A stretch of 64,000 nt of DNA from a virus, in IMG/VR virus record IMGVR_UViG_3300046318_000520, positions 62,001-126,000 of that record; one strand, written 5' to 3'. Below, piece after piece: positions 24,771 through 31,634 of this stretch. Under the pieces are notes generated by a model. It was not told the origin of the DNA. It was given only the letters and a program-made list of their open reading frames with translations, and did not search any database. Position 1 is the stretch's first letter. Each line of letters opens with the position of its first letter. A program made the position numbers and the translations under genes.

Positions 24771-25634
24771 TTAATTTAGTAGTTCTGAAATACCAGGCGT
24801 TTCTTGAGGTAGCATTTTAGCTTTACGGATATAACCATGCTTTTCAAAGCTGTCTATGTAGATCAATTTTCTTTCTGAATGACCTGTTCCACAAGCTTGT
24901 AAACGCAGGTGTCCTTTGACTAAAAACCCTTCGGTTTTTATAATGGAAGTATACCAGCTGGAATCTATAATATGAACGTTTTGCTTATTCGGGTTTTTAT
25001 ACTGAACATTATTCACTTTACCGGTAGACTTACCCATTACAACCTTTAGTTCATGATCAGCATAGCTTCTGAACATTACCATCAAACCTGTACCATCACC
25101 CATTTGTATCAAACTGTTTATTAAGTCATTACCCGCATCATCAAGAGATAGTCCTATAGGGCAATACATCTTATAAACATCTGTATAAGCACAGTCTTTA
25201 TGCATACCTATGTTCTTACGGGAGAAACCCAGGATATCTTCTACGAAAGATACAGTTGACATAGTGCGTTTCTCTTTGTCAATCTTATAAAACATAGCTA
25301 CCTTGTTTCTTAAAATAATTCCAGTTGTATATTTTAAGTTTTTAAACATGTAGTCCGGATCTTTTTCAAAAGCTATCCGTAAAGATTCTTTTGACAGTTC
25401 TACGGCCCTAATAAAACTTTCTGCGGGCATGGTTATGTTCTTTCTAAACTCATCCATGTTTTCTCTAAGAAAAGATTTGATTTCAGATGCTGACCAGACA
25501 TATTCAGGAGACATTTTCTGAGTTCCATCAGGTTCTGAAAACCCAACATAAGGTGTTGGTTTGTAATGAGTGAAATCCATTGGACCATTTAGTATACTGA
25601 GAATAGGATACTTATCAATTTTATCTGACATCAT
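24771..25634 (-). CDS. Hypothetical protein
   Basis: A 287-residue soluble protein with no recognised domain. It contains an N-terminal YKPTPYVGFSEPDGTQ segment, a central KVAMFYKIDKEKRTMSTVSF part and a C-terminal ACGTGHSERKLIYIDSFEKHGY. The mixture of strands and helices suggests a folded enzyme-like domain, but no catalytic motif stands out. It lies in an operon of small unknowns and has 5-nt spacing to both neighbours. Confidence 0.55.
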   Translation of the reverse strand: MMSDKIDKYPILSILNGPMDFTHYKPTPYVGFSEPDGTQKMSPEYVWSASEIKSFLRENMDEFRKNITMPAESFIRAVELSKESLRIAFEKDPDYMFKNLKYTTGIILRNKVAMFYKIDKEKRTMSTVSFVEDILGFSRKNIGMHKDCAYTDVYKMYCPIGLSLDDAGNDLINSLIQMGDGTGLMVMFRSYADHELKVVMGKSTGKVNNVQYKNPNKQNVHIIDSSWYTSIIKTEGFLVKGHLRLQACGTGHSERKLIYIDSFEKHGYIRKAKMLPQETPGISELLN

Positions 25635-25639
25635 AAGAT

Positions 25640-26026
25640 TTAGTTTAAACGGTTCTCTGAATAACCAAGTTCTTTGGCTTCTGCAGGATTCATTTCAATC
25701 CAGCTGTGGCAAGACCGGCATACAGCCAACCATGAAGAGATCACATTGTGATTTTCTCCACGGCCAGCTTTATGGTGTATGTCAGTAGCTGCTAGGGTAC
25801 AGTTTAATAAACGGGCCTGACAATGAGAGTGAAGTGCTAGAAACGCAACGCGTTTTTTGCTGTATTCATCCATAGTCTTTTGCATTTTGCTTGATACAGG
25901 GGCAATAGCTTTAGGCTTTTCTATTTTATACCAGCATTCCTTGCAGTATTTTTCTTTACCGTGACTCTTCCAGATCTGTTTGAGCTGCTTGCAACCATGG
26001 CATGCTTTCAATTTGACTTGTATCAT
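25640..26026 (-). CDS. HNH-like/NinG-type zinc protein
   Basis: A 128-residue protein; start chosen at MIQVKLKACHG (26026) to limit overlap with the next gene. It has two zinc-ribbon pairs (ACHGCKQL, KYCKECWYK) and a C-terminal HNH-like unit ATDIHHKAGRGENHN...AVCRSCHSWIEM. This arrangement resembles phage HNH proteins of the NinG-like type involved in recombination. The downstream tail NPAEAKELGYS is also common in such proteins. Nuclease activity is likely but untested. Confidence 0.65.
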   Translation of the reverse strand: MIQVKLKACHGCKQLKQIWKSHGKEKYCKECWYKIEKPKAIAPVSSKMQKTMDEYSKKRVAFLALHSHCQARLLNCTLAATDIHHKAGRGENHNVISSWLAVCRSCHSWIEMNPAEAKELGYSENRLN

Positions 26027-26213
26027 AGTTAGTTTTCTTACGGATGATGACGCCGTCTTTGACGGATTTACCAAGAATACCCACCGGCTGACGGATGTAG
26101 GCAATTTCTACTGGTCCATCAGAAAGTATCCTGTCAAGAAGTAAACGGTCTACTTCGTTTTCTGGAATAAGAACCAGCTGCGTAGTACCATTTGCTATAA
26201 ACACGTGTTCCAT
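25956..26213 (-). CDS. Small hypothetical protein
   Basis: An 85-residue protein (TTQLVLIPENEVDRLLLDRIL) overlapping the HNH-like gene by 71 nt in a different frame. It is one of several small overlapping ORFs here. The N-terminal half looks like a mixed alpha/beta fold. No family is recognised, and the large overlap lowers confidence in one of the two starts. Confidence 0.5.
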   Translation of the reverse strand: MEHVFIANGTTQLVLIPENEVDRLLLDRILSDGPVEIAYIRQPVGILGKSVKDGVIIRKKTNYDTSQIESMPWLQAAQTDLEESR

Positions 26214-26214
26214 T

Positions 26215-26733
26215 TTATTGTGGTTTAATACCTAATTCAAAGAAGTTTTCCGGTAGAAGTCCTTCGTTGACAAGTTTGTGAGCAATATGAACTTGATTAA
26301 TGCCAAGTTCTTTAAAAGATTGAGTGGACGATATTTTACCTTCTGGTTTCACAGTGGTAATAGCTTTAATAATTGGACTGTTAGGAAAAATAGTCAGTAG
26401 TATATTATCCAGTTTAGAATAAACCACTTCCGTTTTCCAACGATTAAGTGTTTCCTGGATCTGCTGGTGCTTTTCCTGGAGAGTAGAGCGTTTGGTCTTT
26501 GGCATACGCTGTATTTCATCTTCTGTATAGAAGTTTAGACCATACACTGTCTTAGCATAGATTCTTTGCTGTATCTTATTGAACACTGGCCTGGATATTT
26601 CCTGATATCTGGGTTGTTGTTCAGCTTGATACGTTTCCTTGTACTCAAGGAATTGATAACGGTTGCTTTCTCTAAATGAGATTATAATACCTTCTGCTGT
26701 GGCACAGACGGTTTTGTTTGGGTTGTATTTCAT
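26215..26733 (-). CDS. Hypothetical protein
   Basis: A 172-residue basic protein, rich in Gln/Arg/Tyr (FNKIQQRIYAKTVYGLNFYTEDEIQRM and TLQEKHQQIQETLNRWK). It may bind DNA or protein through its helical middle. Its C-terminus has a hydrophobic helix. It is preceded by a -7 box (26771) and a perfect hairpin (26801-26833), so it starts a new transcript. Confidence 0.55.
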   Translation of the reverse strand: MKYNPNKTVCATAEGIIISFRESNRYQFLEYKETYQAEQQPRYQEISRPVFNKIQQRIYAKTVYGLNFYTEDEIQRMPKTKRSTLQEKHQQIQETLNRWKTEVVYSKLDNILLTIFPNSPIIKAITTVKPEGKISSTQSFKELGINQVHIAHKLVNEGLLPENFFELGIKPQ

Positions 26734-26770
26734 AACCTTACAATTATTAGGTAAAAGGAATAAAAGTCTA

Positions 26771-26778
26771 CAAATCTA
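26771..26778 (-). promoter_or_regulatory. -7 box upstream of 26733 gene
   Basis: On the minus strand TAGATTTG followed by TAGAC matches TAnnTTTG with the recurrent TGTAGA-like element. It lies 38 nt before the ATG at 26733. Confidence 0.5.
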
Positions 26779-26800
26779 ATACAAGTTCTACATAAATAGA

Positions 26801-26833
26801 AGAGAGGATCTGGATTTTATCCAGATCCTCTCT
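26801..26833 (-). terminator. Perfect 15-bp hairpin
   Basis: AGAGAGGATCTGGAT and its exact complement pair around a 3-nt loop (26801-26815 with 26819-26833), directly after the 26862-27329 gene on the minus strand. The following TTCTATTTATG is only partly T-rich. A terminator or mRNA stabiliser is likely. Confidence 0.65.
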
Positions 26834-26861
26834 AATATAATAATAAAAGTTCTCTAACTAA

Positions 26862-27329
26862 TTAGAGTTCAGCTCGGCTGGGTCTAAGCCTACCAATAGC
26901 TTTTTGTGCAGCCATAACTTCTTTAATCTCAGTGCTATTATTATGCGTAATGAGTTCATCATGTGCATTCTCATTGAGGGTATAAAAAGTCTGGCGGTAA
27001 ATAGGCATATCATCTACCCGGCAAATAATACCTGTGCTACCTGCTATTTTCAGGTCACGGTCAGGATTTTCTGCATTAAAAGGCTCAAAAGATTCTCTGA
27101 CAACAATTTTACCAGCCAGCTCAAAGCCATCGTGATAATTTACTTCCAGCAGATCTTCTACTTTACCTTTAAGAAGAGCAAAACGCTTAGAAAGTCTAAG
27201 CCAGCCTTCATCATTAACCTGGGTTACAACTTGTTCAAGTCTTACGTAACCATACTCCGGATTGTTTTGTGATACGTTGATCACAGTACCTGCTTCATTA
27301 GCAACTACTTTTACTTTACTGTTTTTCAT
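26862..27329 (-). CDS. Hypothetical protein
   Basis: A 155-residue protein; the start MKNSKVKVVANEAG at 27329 is preferred because an upstream start would lie inside a terminator. It is strand-rich with a conserved-looking YGYVRLEQVVTQVNDEGWL segment. It ends in a basic tail (GRLRPSRAEL). The layout between two hairpins indicates a monocistronic unit. Function unknown. Confidence 0.6.
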   Translation of the reverse strand: MKNSKVKVVANEAGTVINVSQNNPEYGYVRLEQVVTQVNDEGWLRLSKRFALLKGKVEDLLEVNYHDGFELAGKIVVRESFEPFNAENPDRDLKIAGSTGIICRVDDMPIYRQTFYTLNENAHDELITHNNSTEIKEVMAAQKAIGRLRPSRAEL

Positions 27330-27358
27330 ACAGTGTGTTTGTTTAAATGTTAGGAAAT

Positions 27359-27390
27359 AAAAAAAGCCCCTGGTTAAATAACCAAGGGCT
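27359..27390 (-). terminator. Rho-independent terminator
   Basis: AGCCC-TGGTTA pairs with TAACCA-GGGCT across a short mismatch and is followed on the minus strand by a T-run. It ends the 27415-27663 transcript and supports the downstream 27329 start. Confidence 0.8.
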
Positions 27391-27414
27391 ATGCGCGTTA
27401 AAAAAGTAGATCTT

Positions 27415-27663
27415 TCAATCCTTTTCAGGATCAAAGTCTATATCGGAGTCCGTAGATTTGTCGTCATCATATGATTCTGTGAGATCAGGGCGGATACTGC
27501 TTTCAGAAGGAGGTTGTTTGAGTAGTACTGAACCAAACCAGGGATTTTCTAAAACTTCCCCATAGTTATAGGCAATGAGGTACTCAAGTTCTTCATCTGT
27601 CATTTCAATATACTGCTCTGTACTGATCTCAATCACCTTTCCATTTGGTAATTGGTAGAGCAT
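27415..27663 (-). CDS. Small acidic protein
   Basis: An 82-residue protein with an N-terminal strand-turn (NGKVIEISTEQYIEMTDEELEYLIAY) and a strongly acidic Asp/Ser-rich tail (DDDKSTDSDIDFDPEKD). The tail could mimic DNA, as in phage anti-restriction proteins, but that is speculation. It is preceded by the TTTTGTAGA-type promoter element near 27710 and followed by a terminator. Confidence 0.6.
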   Translation of the reverse strand: MLYQLPNGKVIEISTEQYIEMTDEELEYLIAYNYGEVLENPWFGSVLLKQPPSESSIRPDLTESYDDDKSTDSDIDFDPEKD

Positions 27664-27741
27664 AAGGTTAGCATTTACTATAAAGCTAACATCTACAATC
27701 AGTTCTACAAAATATTGAAAACTAAAGTGCGGACTATAGAG

Positions 27742-27927
27742 CTATAACTTTTTAGACTCAGGACCAAAACGCTGTAAATTGGCAAATTTCTTCTTCCAAT
27801 ACGCGTTTGTCTTATTGATGTCTTCTTGTCTTTTCAGTAGCTTTTCTTTAAGCTCTGAGTTTTCTTTCTCCAGTTCTTGTATACGTTTTGAATATTTGGG
27901 TACGAGGCTGAATAATTTGTCAAGCAT
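27742..27927 (-). CDS. Small coiled-coil protein
   Basis: A 61-residue protein dominated by heptad repeats (RIQELEKENSELKEKLLKRQ), a clear coiled coil. It sits 2 nt downstream of an HTH protein gene, so it could be a partner of that regulator. No catalytic role is suggested. Confidence 0.6.
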   Translation of the reverse strand: MLDKLFSLVPKYSKRIQELEKENSELKEKLLKRQEDINKTNAYWKKKFANLQRFGPESKKL

Positions 27928-27929
27928 AA

Positions 27930-28358
27930 TTAAAATGTGATCTCAACAAGTCCTCTTTTAATGTGTACTTTTTTGGCTTGTAAGATATTTACTTCCAGTT
28001 CATTAATTCGGAAAACAAAACCTTCAGTTCCTAATACAGGACTAAGATCAGGTGCTTGTGCTACTGTTTTCTTAACAGATACACTTGACCTGGCTTGTTT
28101 TACTGTTTCAGTAATTCTGTCTGTTGCTGCACGCATTTCACTAAGATTCATTGCAGGTGCTGTAGTCTTTCTTGATTTAGTCCTGCTTCTTCTTTTGCGG
28201 GCAAGAATACCTGCGTCTACTAATTTAGCCCTGATGGCGTTAACCCTACCTAGGGTAGTTTCTGTTAATGCTGCTGTTTCTTTAACAGTAATTCCTGACA
28301 GCAATAGATCTGTTAAATCTTTCTTTTTCTCTTGTGAGAGTTTTGAAATCCGACTCAT
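27930..28358 (-). CDS. HTH protein, paralogue A
   Basis: A 142-residue protein with an N-terminal helix-turn-helix (LLSGITVKETAALTETTLGRV), a basic Arg/Lys/Ser linker (RKRRSRTKSRKTT) and a short C-terminal beta unit (GFVFRINELEVNILQAKK ending VEITF). The same HTH-linker-beta layout occurs in the next gene (28439-28786), so the two are diverged paralogues. It probably acts as a DNA-binding regulator or DNA-organising protein. Confidence 0.65.
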   Translation of the reverse strand: MSRISKLSQEKKKDLTDLLLSGITVKETAALTETTLGRVNAIRAKLVDAGILARKRRSRTKSRKTTAPAMNLSEMRAATDRITETVKQARSSVSVKKTVAQAPDLSPVLGTEGFVFRINELEVNILQAKKVHIKRGLVEITF

Positions 28359-28387
28359 AAACGAACTGTTTATTGGTTTGAGGTAAT

Positions 28388-28417
28388 AAAAAAAGGGTAC
28401 CCGTTGGGATACCCTTT
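28388..28417 (-). terminator. Rho-independent terminator
   Basis: AAAGGGTA pairs with TACCCTTT around a 10-nt loop, followed on the minus strand by a seven-T run. It separates the two HTH paralogue genes. Confidence 0.8.
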
Positions 28418-28438
28418 CATGAAAATTTAGCTAAGCTC

Positions 28439-28786
28439 TTAAAAATTAATTTCTATCTTATCTTTTCCTATCGTGACATTCTTGGCCTGATCAGATATCT
28501 GTACAGATATTCCGTTCACTACAAACTTAAATCCATCCTGTTGTGCTAAAGAGTTTACCGATTGAACAGTGTTGTTAATGTTGCTTATAGGTTCTACTGA
28601 ACCAGTGGGACGTTTTCCTCTTACAGAAGGAAACTTTAGTCCCTGGCTTTTAAACCGGTTCTTGTAATTATGTACACTGGAAATAGCCATTCCAAATGCT
28701 TTTGCAATGTCTTCTGGTGCTGTACCTTTTGCAACCATTGTCTTCATTTGCTGTATTTCTGCAGCTGTAAGACGTTTGTTAGCCAT
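28439..28786 (-). CDS. HTH protein, paralogue B
   Basis: A 115-residue protein; start at MANKRLTAAEIQQ (28786). The N-terminal HTH is MVAKGTAPEDIAKAFGMAISSVHNYKN, and the C-terminal beta unit is GFKFVVNGISVQISDQAK ending KIEINF. It matches paralogue A in architecture and in the C-terminal pattern. The GxxFxVNxxxVxI core resembles a small dimerisation or ligand-binding fold. Probably a DNA-binding regulator; the two may compete or respond at different times. A TATTGTAAAAC box lies upstream. Confidence 0.65.
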   Translation of the reverse strand: MANKRLTAAEIQQMKTMVAKGTAPEDIAKAFGMAISSVHNYKNRFKSQGLKFPSVRGKRPTGSVEPISNINNTVQSVNSLAQQDGFKFVVNGISVQISDQAKNVTIGKDKIEINF

Positions 28787-28875
28787 ACGTTTTATTTGTT
28801 TTACAATATTACAATTTTTCACATAAAATTTGGATTTTACTATATTTACATATACAATTTCTATTAACAATGCCT

Positions 28876-28971
28876 TGTAACTGATTGATTATCAAAGCGT
28901 TTATCTGCCTTACAAGCAGAGGGTCGGCGGTTCAAACCCGTCAACTCCCACCTGATAATCAAGTAGTTACA
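28876..28971 (+). other. attP-like site: tRNA-Val 3' fragment framed by inverted repeat
   Basis: A 3' tRNA piece runs from about 28895 to 28952. It has anticodon stem TCTGC/GCAGA with loop CTTACAA (anticodon TAC, Val), T-arm GGCGG-TTCAAAC-CCGTC and acceptor 3' strand AACTCCC, then ACC. The 5' acceptor strand is absent. The fragment is flanked by imperfect inverted repeats at 28876-28894 (TGTAACTGATTGATTATCA) and 28953-28971, which match at 17 of 19 positions. A tyrosine integrase starts 27 nt downstream. This is the layout of a phage attP that restores a host tRNA gene on integration. Confidence 0.8.
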
Positions 28972-28997
28972 CGGTTTACTTAAACTAAAAGTTGACC

Positions 28998-29867
28998 ATG
29001 TTTCTTACGAAATCCTTAGATTACGCTTTTGACAAGCTAAATGTGGAGCCACATACCAAAGAGTGTGTGGCTTCTTCATTGAAATACATTCAACTGGCCA
29101 TACGCAAGCTTGCATTCAATCAAATAGAAACCAGTAAGATCACCAGAAAGCATATCAGACTAATCATGGACCAGTGTGAGCAGGATCGTAAGCTCTCACC
29201 ACGCAACTGGAATGCATACAGGACGTACCTGGTTATGCTCTTTGAACAGTTGGTAGAATATGAGCTAGTGGATGATAATCCTGTCATACAGCTTAAAAAA
29301 CGCCAGGAAGATGATGTGATCAGAAAAGTGCTCACTTTAGAGCAGCGTAATCTGCTAATTAACCACCTTACTGAGACAGATCCTGTGTTTTTACGCTTTA
29401 TCAAGATATTCTTTCATTCCGGTGCCAGACGTACTGAACTCTTTAGTCTGCGTATAGAAAACATATACCTGGAAAAAGGATCCTACCAGGTTTTCGTCAA
29501 AAAAGGACGAAAGAAACGCTGGGTTACCAAAGTCATAAAAGACATTGCCCTTCCTTTATGGAGGGAGCAGATCAGTGATCACTTGACCGGATATATATTT
29601 TCTACAGGATTGTTACCAGGTCCAAATCAGATTAGACCTGAACAGGCAACACGCAGGTGGAAAAGACATGTTAAAGATAAATTGAACATAAAAGCAGATT
29701 TGTATTCCTTAAAACATCTGAACACAGATGAAGTGTCTGCAGAGCTGTCTTTGGCAGAAGCAGCACGGCTTAATAGTCACTCTATACAGATGGCTAGAAA
29801 ACATTATGCTATAAATGAGTCAACAAGGGAACTGGAACGGTTAAAAAAGATCTCAAACCACTTTTAA
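28998..29867 (+). CDS. int: Tyrosine recombinase/integrase
   Basis: A 289-residue integrase; start at the ATG at 28998 (an in-frame TTG lies 6 nt earlier). The N-terminal part is a SAM-like core-binding domain. The catalytic domain shows SGARRTELFSLRIEN with the box I Arg, LYSLKHLN in place of HxLRH, LNSHSIQMARKHYAIN with the box H/W and the catalytic Tyr. The Y-x-L-K variant replaces the usual H-x-L-R. It is directly beside the tRNA-Val attP-like site, supporting site-specific integration into a host tRNA gene. Confidence 0.88.
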   Translation: MFLTKSLDYAFDKLNVEPHTKECVASSLKYIQLAIRKLAFNQIETSKITRKHIRLIMDQCEQDRKLSPRNWNAYRTYLVMLFEQLVEYELVDDNPVIQLKKRQEDDVIRKVLTLEQRNLLINHLTETDPVFLRFIKIFFHSGARRTELFSLRIENIYLEKGSYQVFVKKGRKKRWVTKVIKDIALPLWREQISDHLTGYIFSTGLLPGPNQIRPEQATRRWKRHVKDKLNIKADLYSLKHLNTDEVSAELSLAEAARLNSHSIQMARKHYAINESTRELERLKKISNHF

Positions 29868-30415
29868 GAAGTCTTTTCTTCTATAAAGCTTTTCAGCAGG
29901 TCTGTGAATCTTCCTGTAGCTTCTGACATAGACTGCATGTCAGGTAGTAATGTCAATGAAACGTTATCTATAAAATTACCGTCTTCATCAACTTTATGAC
30001 CATTACGGATCATTTCGTAGATATTGCACTCTTTTTTAATAATGCTTTCTATATGCACTATTACCACTTCCTTTTTTATAGGAAGGTCTTTCCAGTTTTC
30101 ATCTATCTCTTTACCTTTTTCTCCAGTGCGCAACCAGGCTTCAGAAGCCCAGGCTACTGCAAAAACGGTAAACTTTTCTTTTACCTTTTTTGAAATCTGT
30201 GGGAGCATTGTTGTAACAAAAGATTCTTTTCCTTCTTCTGTAAGCAAGCTGTCCGGAATAGGTACATGAATAATAGCCTGGGTTTTTTCTTCATCTTTGT
30301 TTGTTGCAAAGATGGTAAAATGGGGAGGCAGTCCTCCTGCATCACTGGTGCCCTGAACAATCATCTCAAGATAATCAGCTTTAAGCTGTTCAAACTTTTC
30401 CATTGTAATGTCCAT
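29864..30415 (-). CDS. Hypothetical protein
   Basis: A 183-residue protein overlapping the integrase stop by 4 nt in convergent orientation. It is soluble, with strand-rich parts (PHFTIFATNKDEEKTQAIIH) and a Lys/Glu-rich helical part. WASEAWLRTGEKGK and KEVVIVHIES give a mixed alpha/beta impression. I do not recognise the family. Confidence 0.55.
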   Translation of the reverse strand: MDITMEKFEQLKADYLEMIVQGTSDAGGLPPHFTIFATNKDEEKTQAIIHVPIPDSLLTEEGKESFVTTMLPQISKKVKEKFTVFAVAWASEAWLRTGEKGKEIDENWKDLPIKKEVVIVHIESIIKKECNIYEMIRNGHKVDEDGNFIDNVSLTLLPDMQSMSEATGRFTDLLKSFIEEKTS

Positions 30416-30424
30416 ATAAGGGTT

Positions 30425-31276
30425 TTAAAAGATATACCGGATACCAGCCGGATCAAAGAATTCTGCATACAGTTTGGTAAAGTCCTGTATCATTTGACGT
30501 TTAAGCTGCCATTGGTAACGGATATTATCTGGTGCATACTGGCTGTCTTTCATTTCCTGTATGTCTGGTCTCCAGATTAATGATCTCACCTCATCTGAGT
30601 TACGAGCATGTTGATGTACATTATGTGTGAGGAATATACACTCACACTTGACATTTATACCAGCTTCCCAGATTTCCTTAAAAAGTTTGTGATACTCAAC
30701 TAACCACCCGTCATGATAAATGATAGGAGAGAAGTTGATGTGCACTTCCATGTGATTCTGTAGCCTAGTAATACTAGCTATACGATCTGAGATTTTATCT
30801 GTACCTGGTTCTAATACATCAGAATATATCTGAGGCATCAGGCTTACCCTGACTCTGTGTTTGACCGGGTCCATATTGTACCAATAAGGTAACAACATTG
30901 TAGGATACTTGGTAGCAAACGTGCTTTTAGCCTTGGGCTCTACATTGAAATAGTCAAAGACTATTTGCCAATCATAATGCTTACGCATAAGAGCTACGTC
31001 AGTGCTGCATCCAATATCAATAGTGTAATATTCAGAATCTACTTGATTAGGAATCTTCGGCCAGGGTTGTTTTTGTACCCATTGATCTACAGATGCTATA
31101 ATGGGTAAGAAGTTTTCATTGACATACACTTTGTCATGATTATATCTACCTACATAGCAGTAGGAGGACATACATCCTCCTAAACAGCCATATATAAAGT
31201 TTGGACTGATAGCATCAGAGCTACGTCCATTGTCTCTTGTAATAAGAGTTTTAGTTTTTTGCTTGATGATCTGCAT
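30425..31276 (-). CDS. Spore photoproduct lyase-like radical SAM protein
   Basis: A 283-residue protein in which CLGGCMSSYCYVGRYN (from residue 31) places cysteines at 31, 35 and 40. The classical SplB pattern is Cx3Cx2C; here it is Cx3Cx4C. The downstream KVYVNENFLPIIASVDQW and HINFSPIIYHDGW segments fit the SplB family. Such enzymes use SAM to repair the spore photoproduct thymine dimer. Phage members might repair UV damage. The altered Cys spacing makes exact function uncertain. The start overlaps the upstream tiny zinc gene's stop (TAATG). Confidence 0.7.
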   Translation of the reverse strand: MQIIKQKTKTLITRDNGRSSDAISPNFIYGCLGGCMSSYCYVGRYNHDKVYVNENFLPIIASVDQWVQKQPWPKIPNQVDSEYYTIDIGCSTDVALMRKHYDWQIVFDYFNVEPKAKSTFATKYPTMLLPYWYNMDPVKHRVRVSLMPQIYSDVLEPGTDKISDRIASITRLQNHMEVHINFSPIIYHDGWLVEYHKLFKEIWEAGINVKCECIFLTHNVHQHARNSDEVRSLIWRPDIQEMKDSQYAPDNIRYQWQLKRQMIQDFTKLYAEFFDPAGIRYIF

Positions 31277-31380
31277 TAGTTTTTTGTTTTACAAGTGGGA
31301 CAGATCGGTAGACTCTTTTTCTTTTTATAAAAAGTCTGTGTAAATAGCTTTCTACAGTTTTTGCATTTTATCCATTTCAT
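31276..31380 (-). CDS. Tiny zinc-ribbon protein (34 aa)
   Basis: A 34-residue ORF, coupled to the radical SAM gene by a TAATG overlap. It contains KCKNCRK and CPTCKTKN, that is two CxxC pairs, so it is a minimal zinc ribbon. It would bind nucleic acid or partner the radical SAM enzyme. The length is typical of phage mini-zinc proteins. Confidence 0.65.
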   Translation of the reverse strand: MKWIKCKNCRKLFTQTFYKKKKSLPICPTCKTKN

Positions 31381-31383
31381 AGG

Positions 31384-31548
31384 TCATTTTGTTTCTTCTT
31401 TTTCTGTCCTGTGAATATGTGTTGTTCTGATATTTGTCTGACTGATTACAGGTCTGTCAGACGTAATAATACGATAGGCTAAAGCAGCACCAGTAACTGT
31501 AAAAAAGATCATTAGGCCACCGCCTGTTAGAGAAAGAAATGTATCCAT
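31384..31548 (-). CDS. Small membrane protein (54 aa)
   Basis: A 54-residue protein with one hydrophobic helix (GGGLMIFFTVTGAALAYRII) and a polar C-terminal tail rich in Thr, His and Lys/Glu. It lies 3 nt upstream of the tiny zinc gene in the same operon. Probably an inner-membrane protein of unknown role. Confidence 0.6.
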   Translation of the reverse strand: MDTFLSLTGGGLMIFFTVTGAALAYRIITSDRPVISQTNIRTTHIHRTEKEETK

Positions 31549-31634
31549 GGTTTATGGTTTAATTGTTAAAGAAAGAAAAACCTCCAGTGTAGAAACACCG
31601 GAGGAAAATTTATAATAAACAATAAAAAACTAAG

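Noticed and set aside
28895-28952. Intact tRNA-Val gene
   Set aside because: No GGGAGTT 5' acceptor strand or D-arm is present upstream; only the 3' portion exists, so it is treated as attP.
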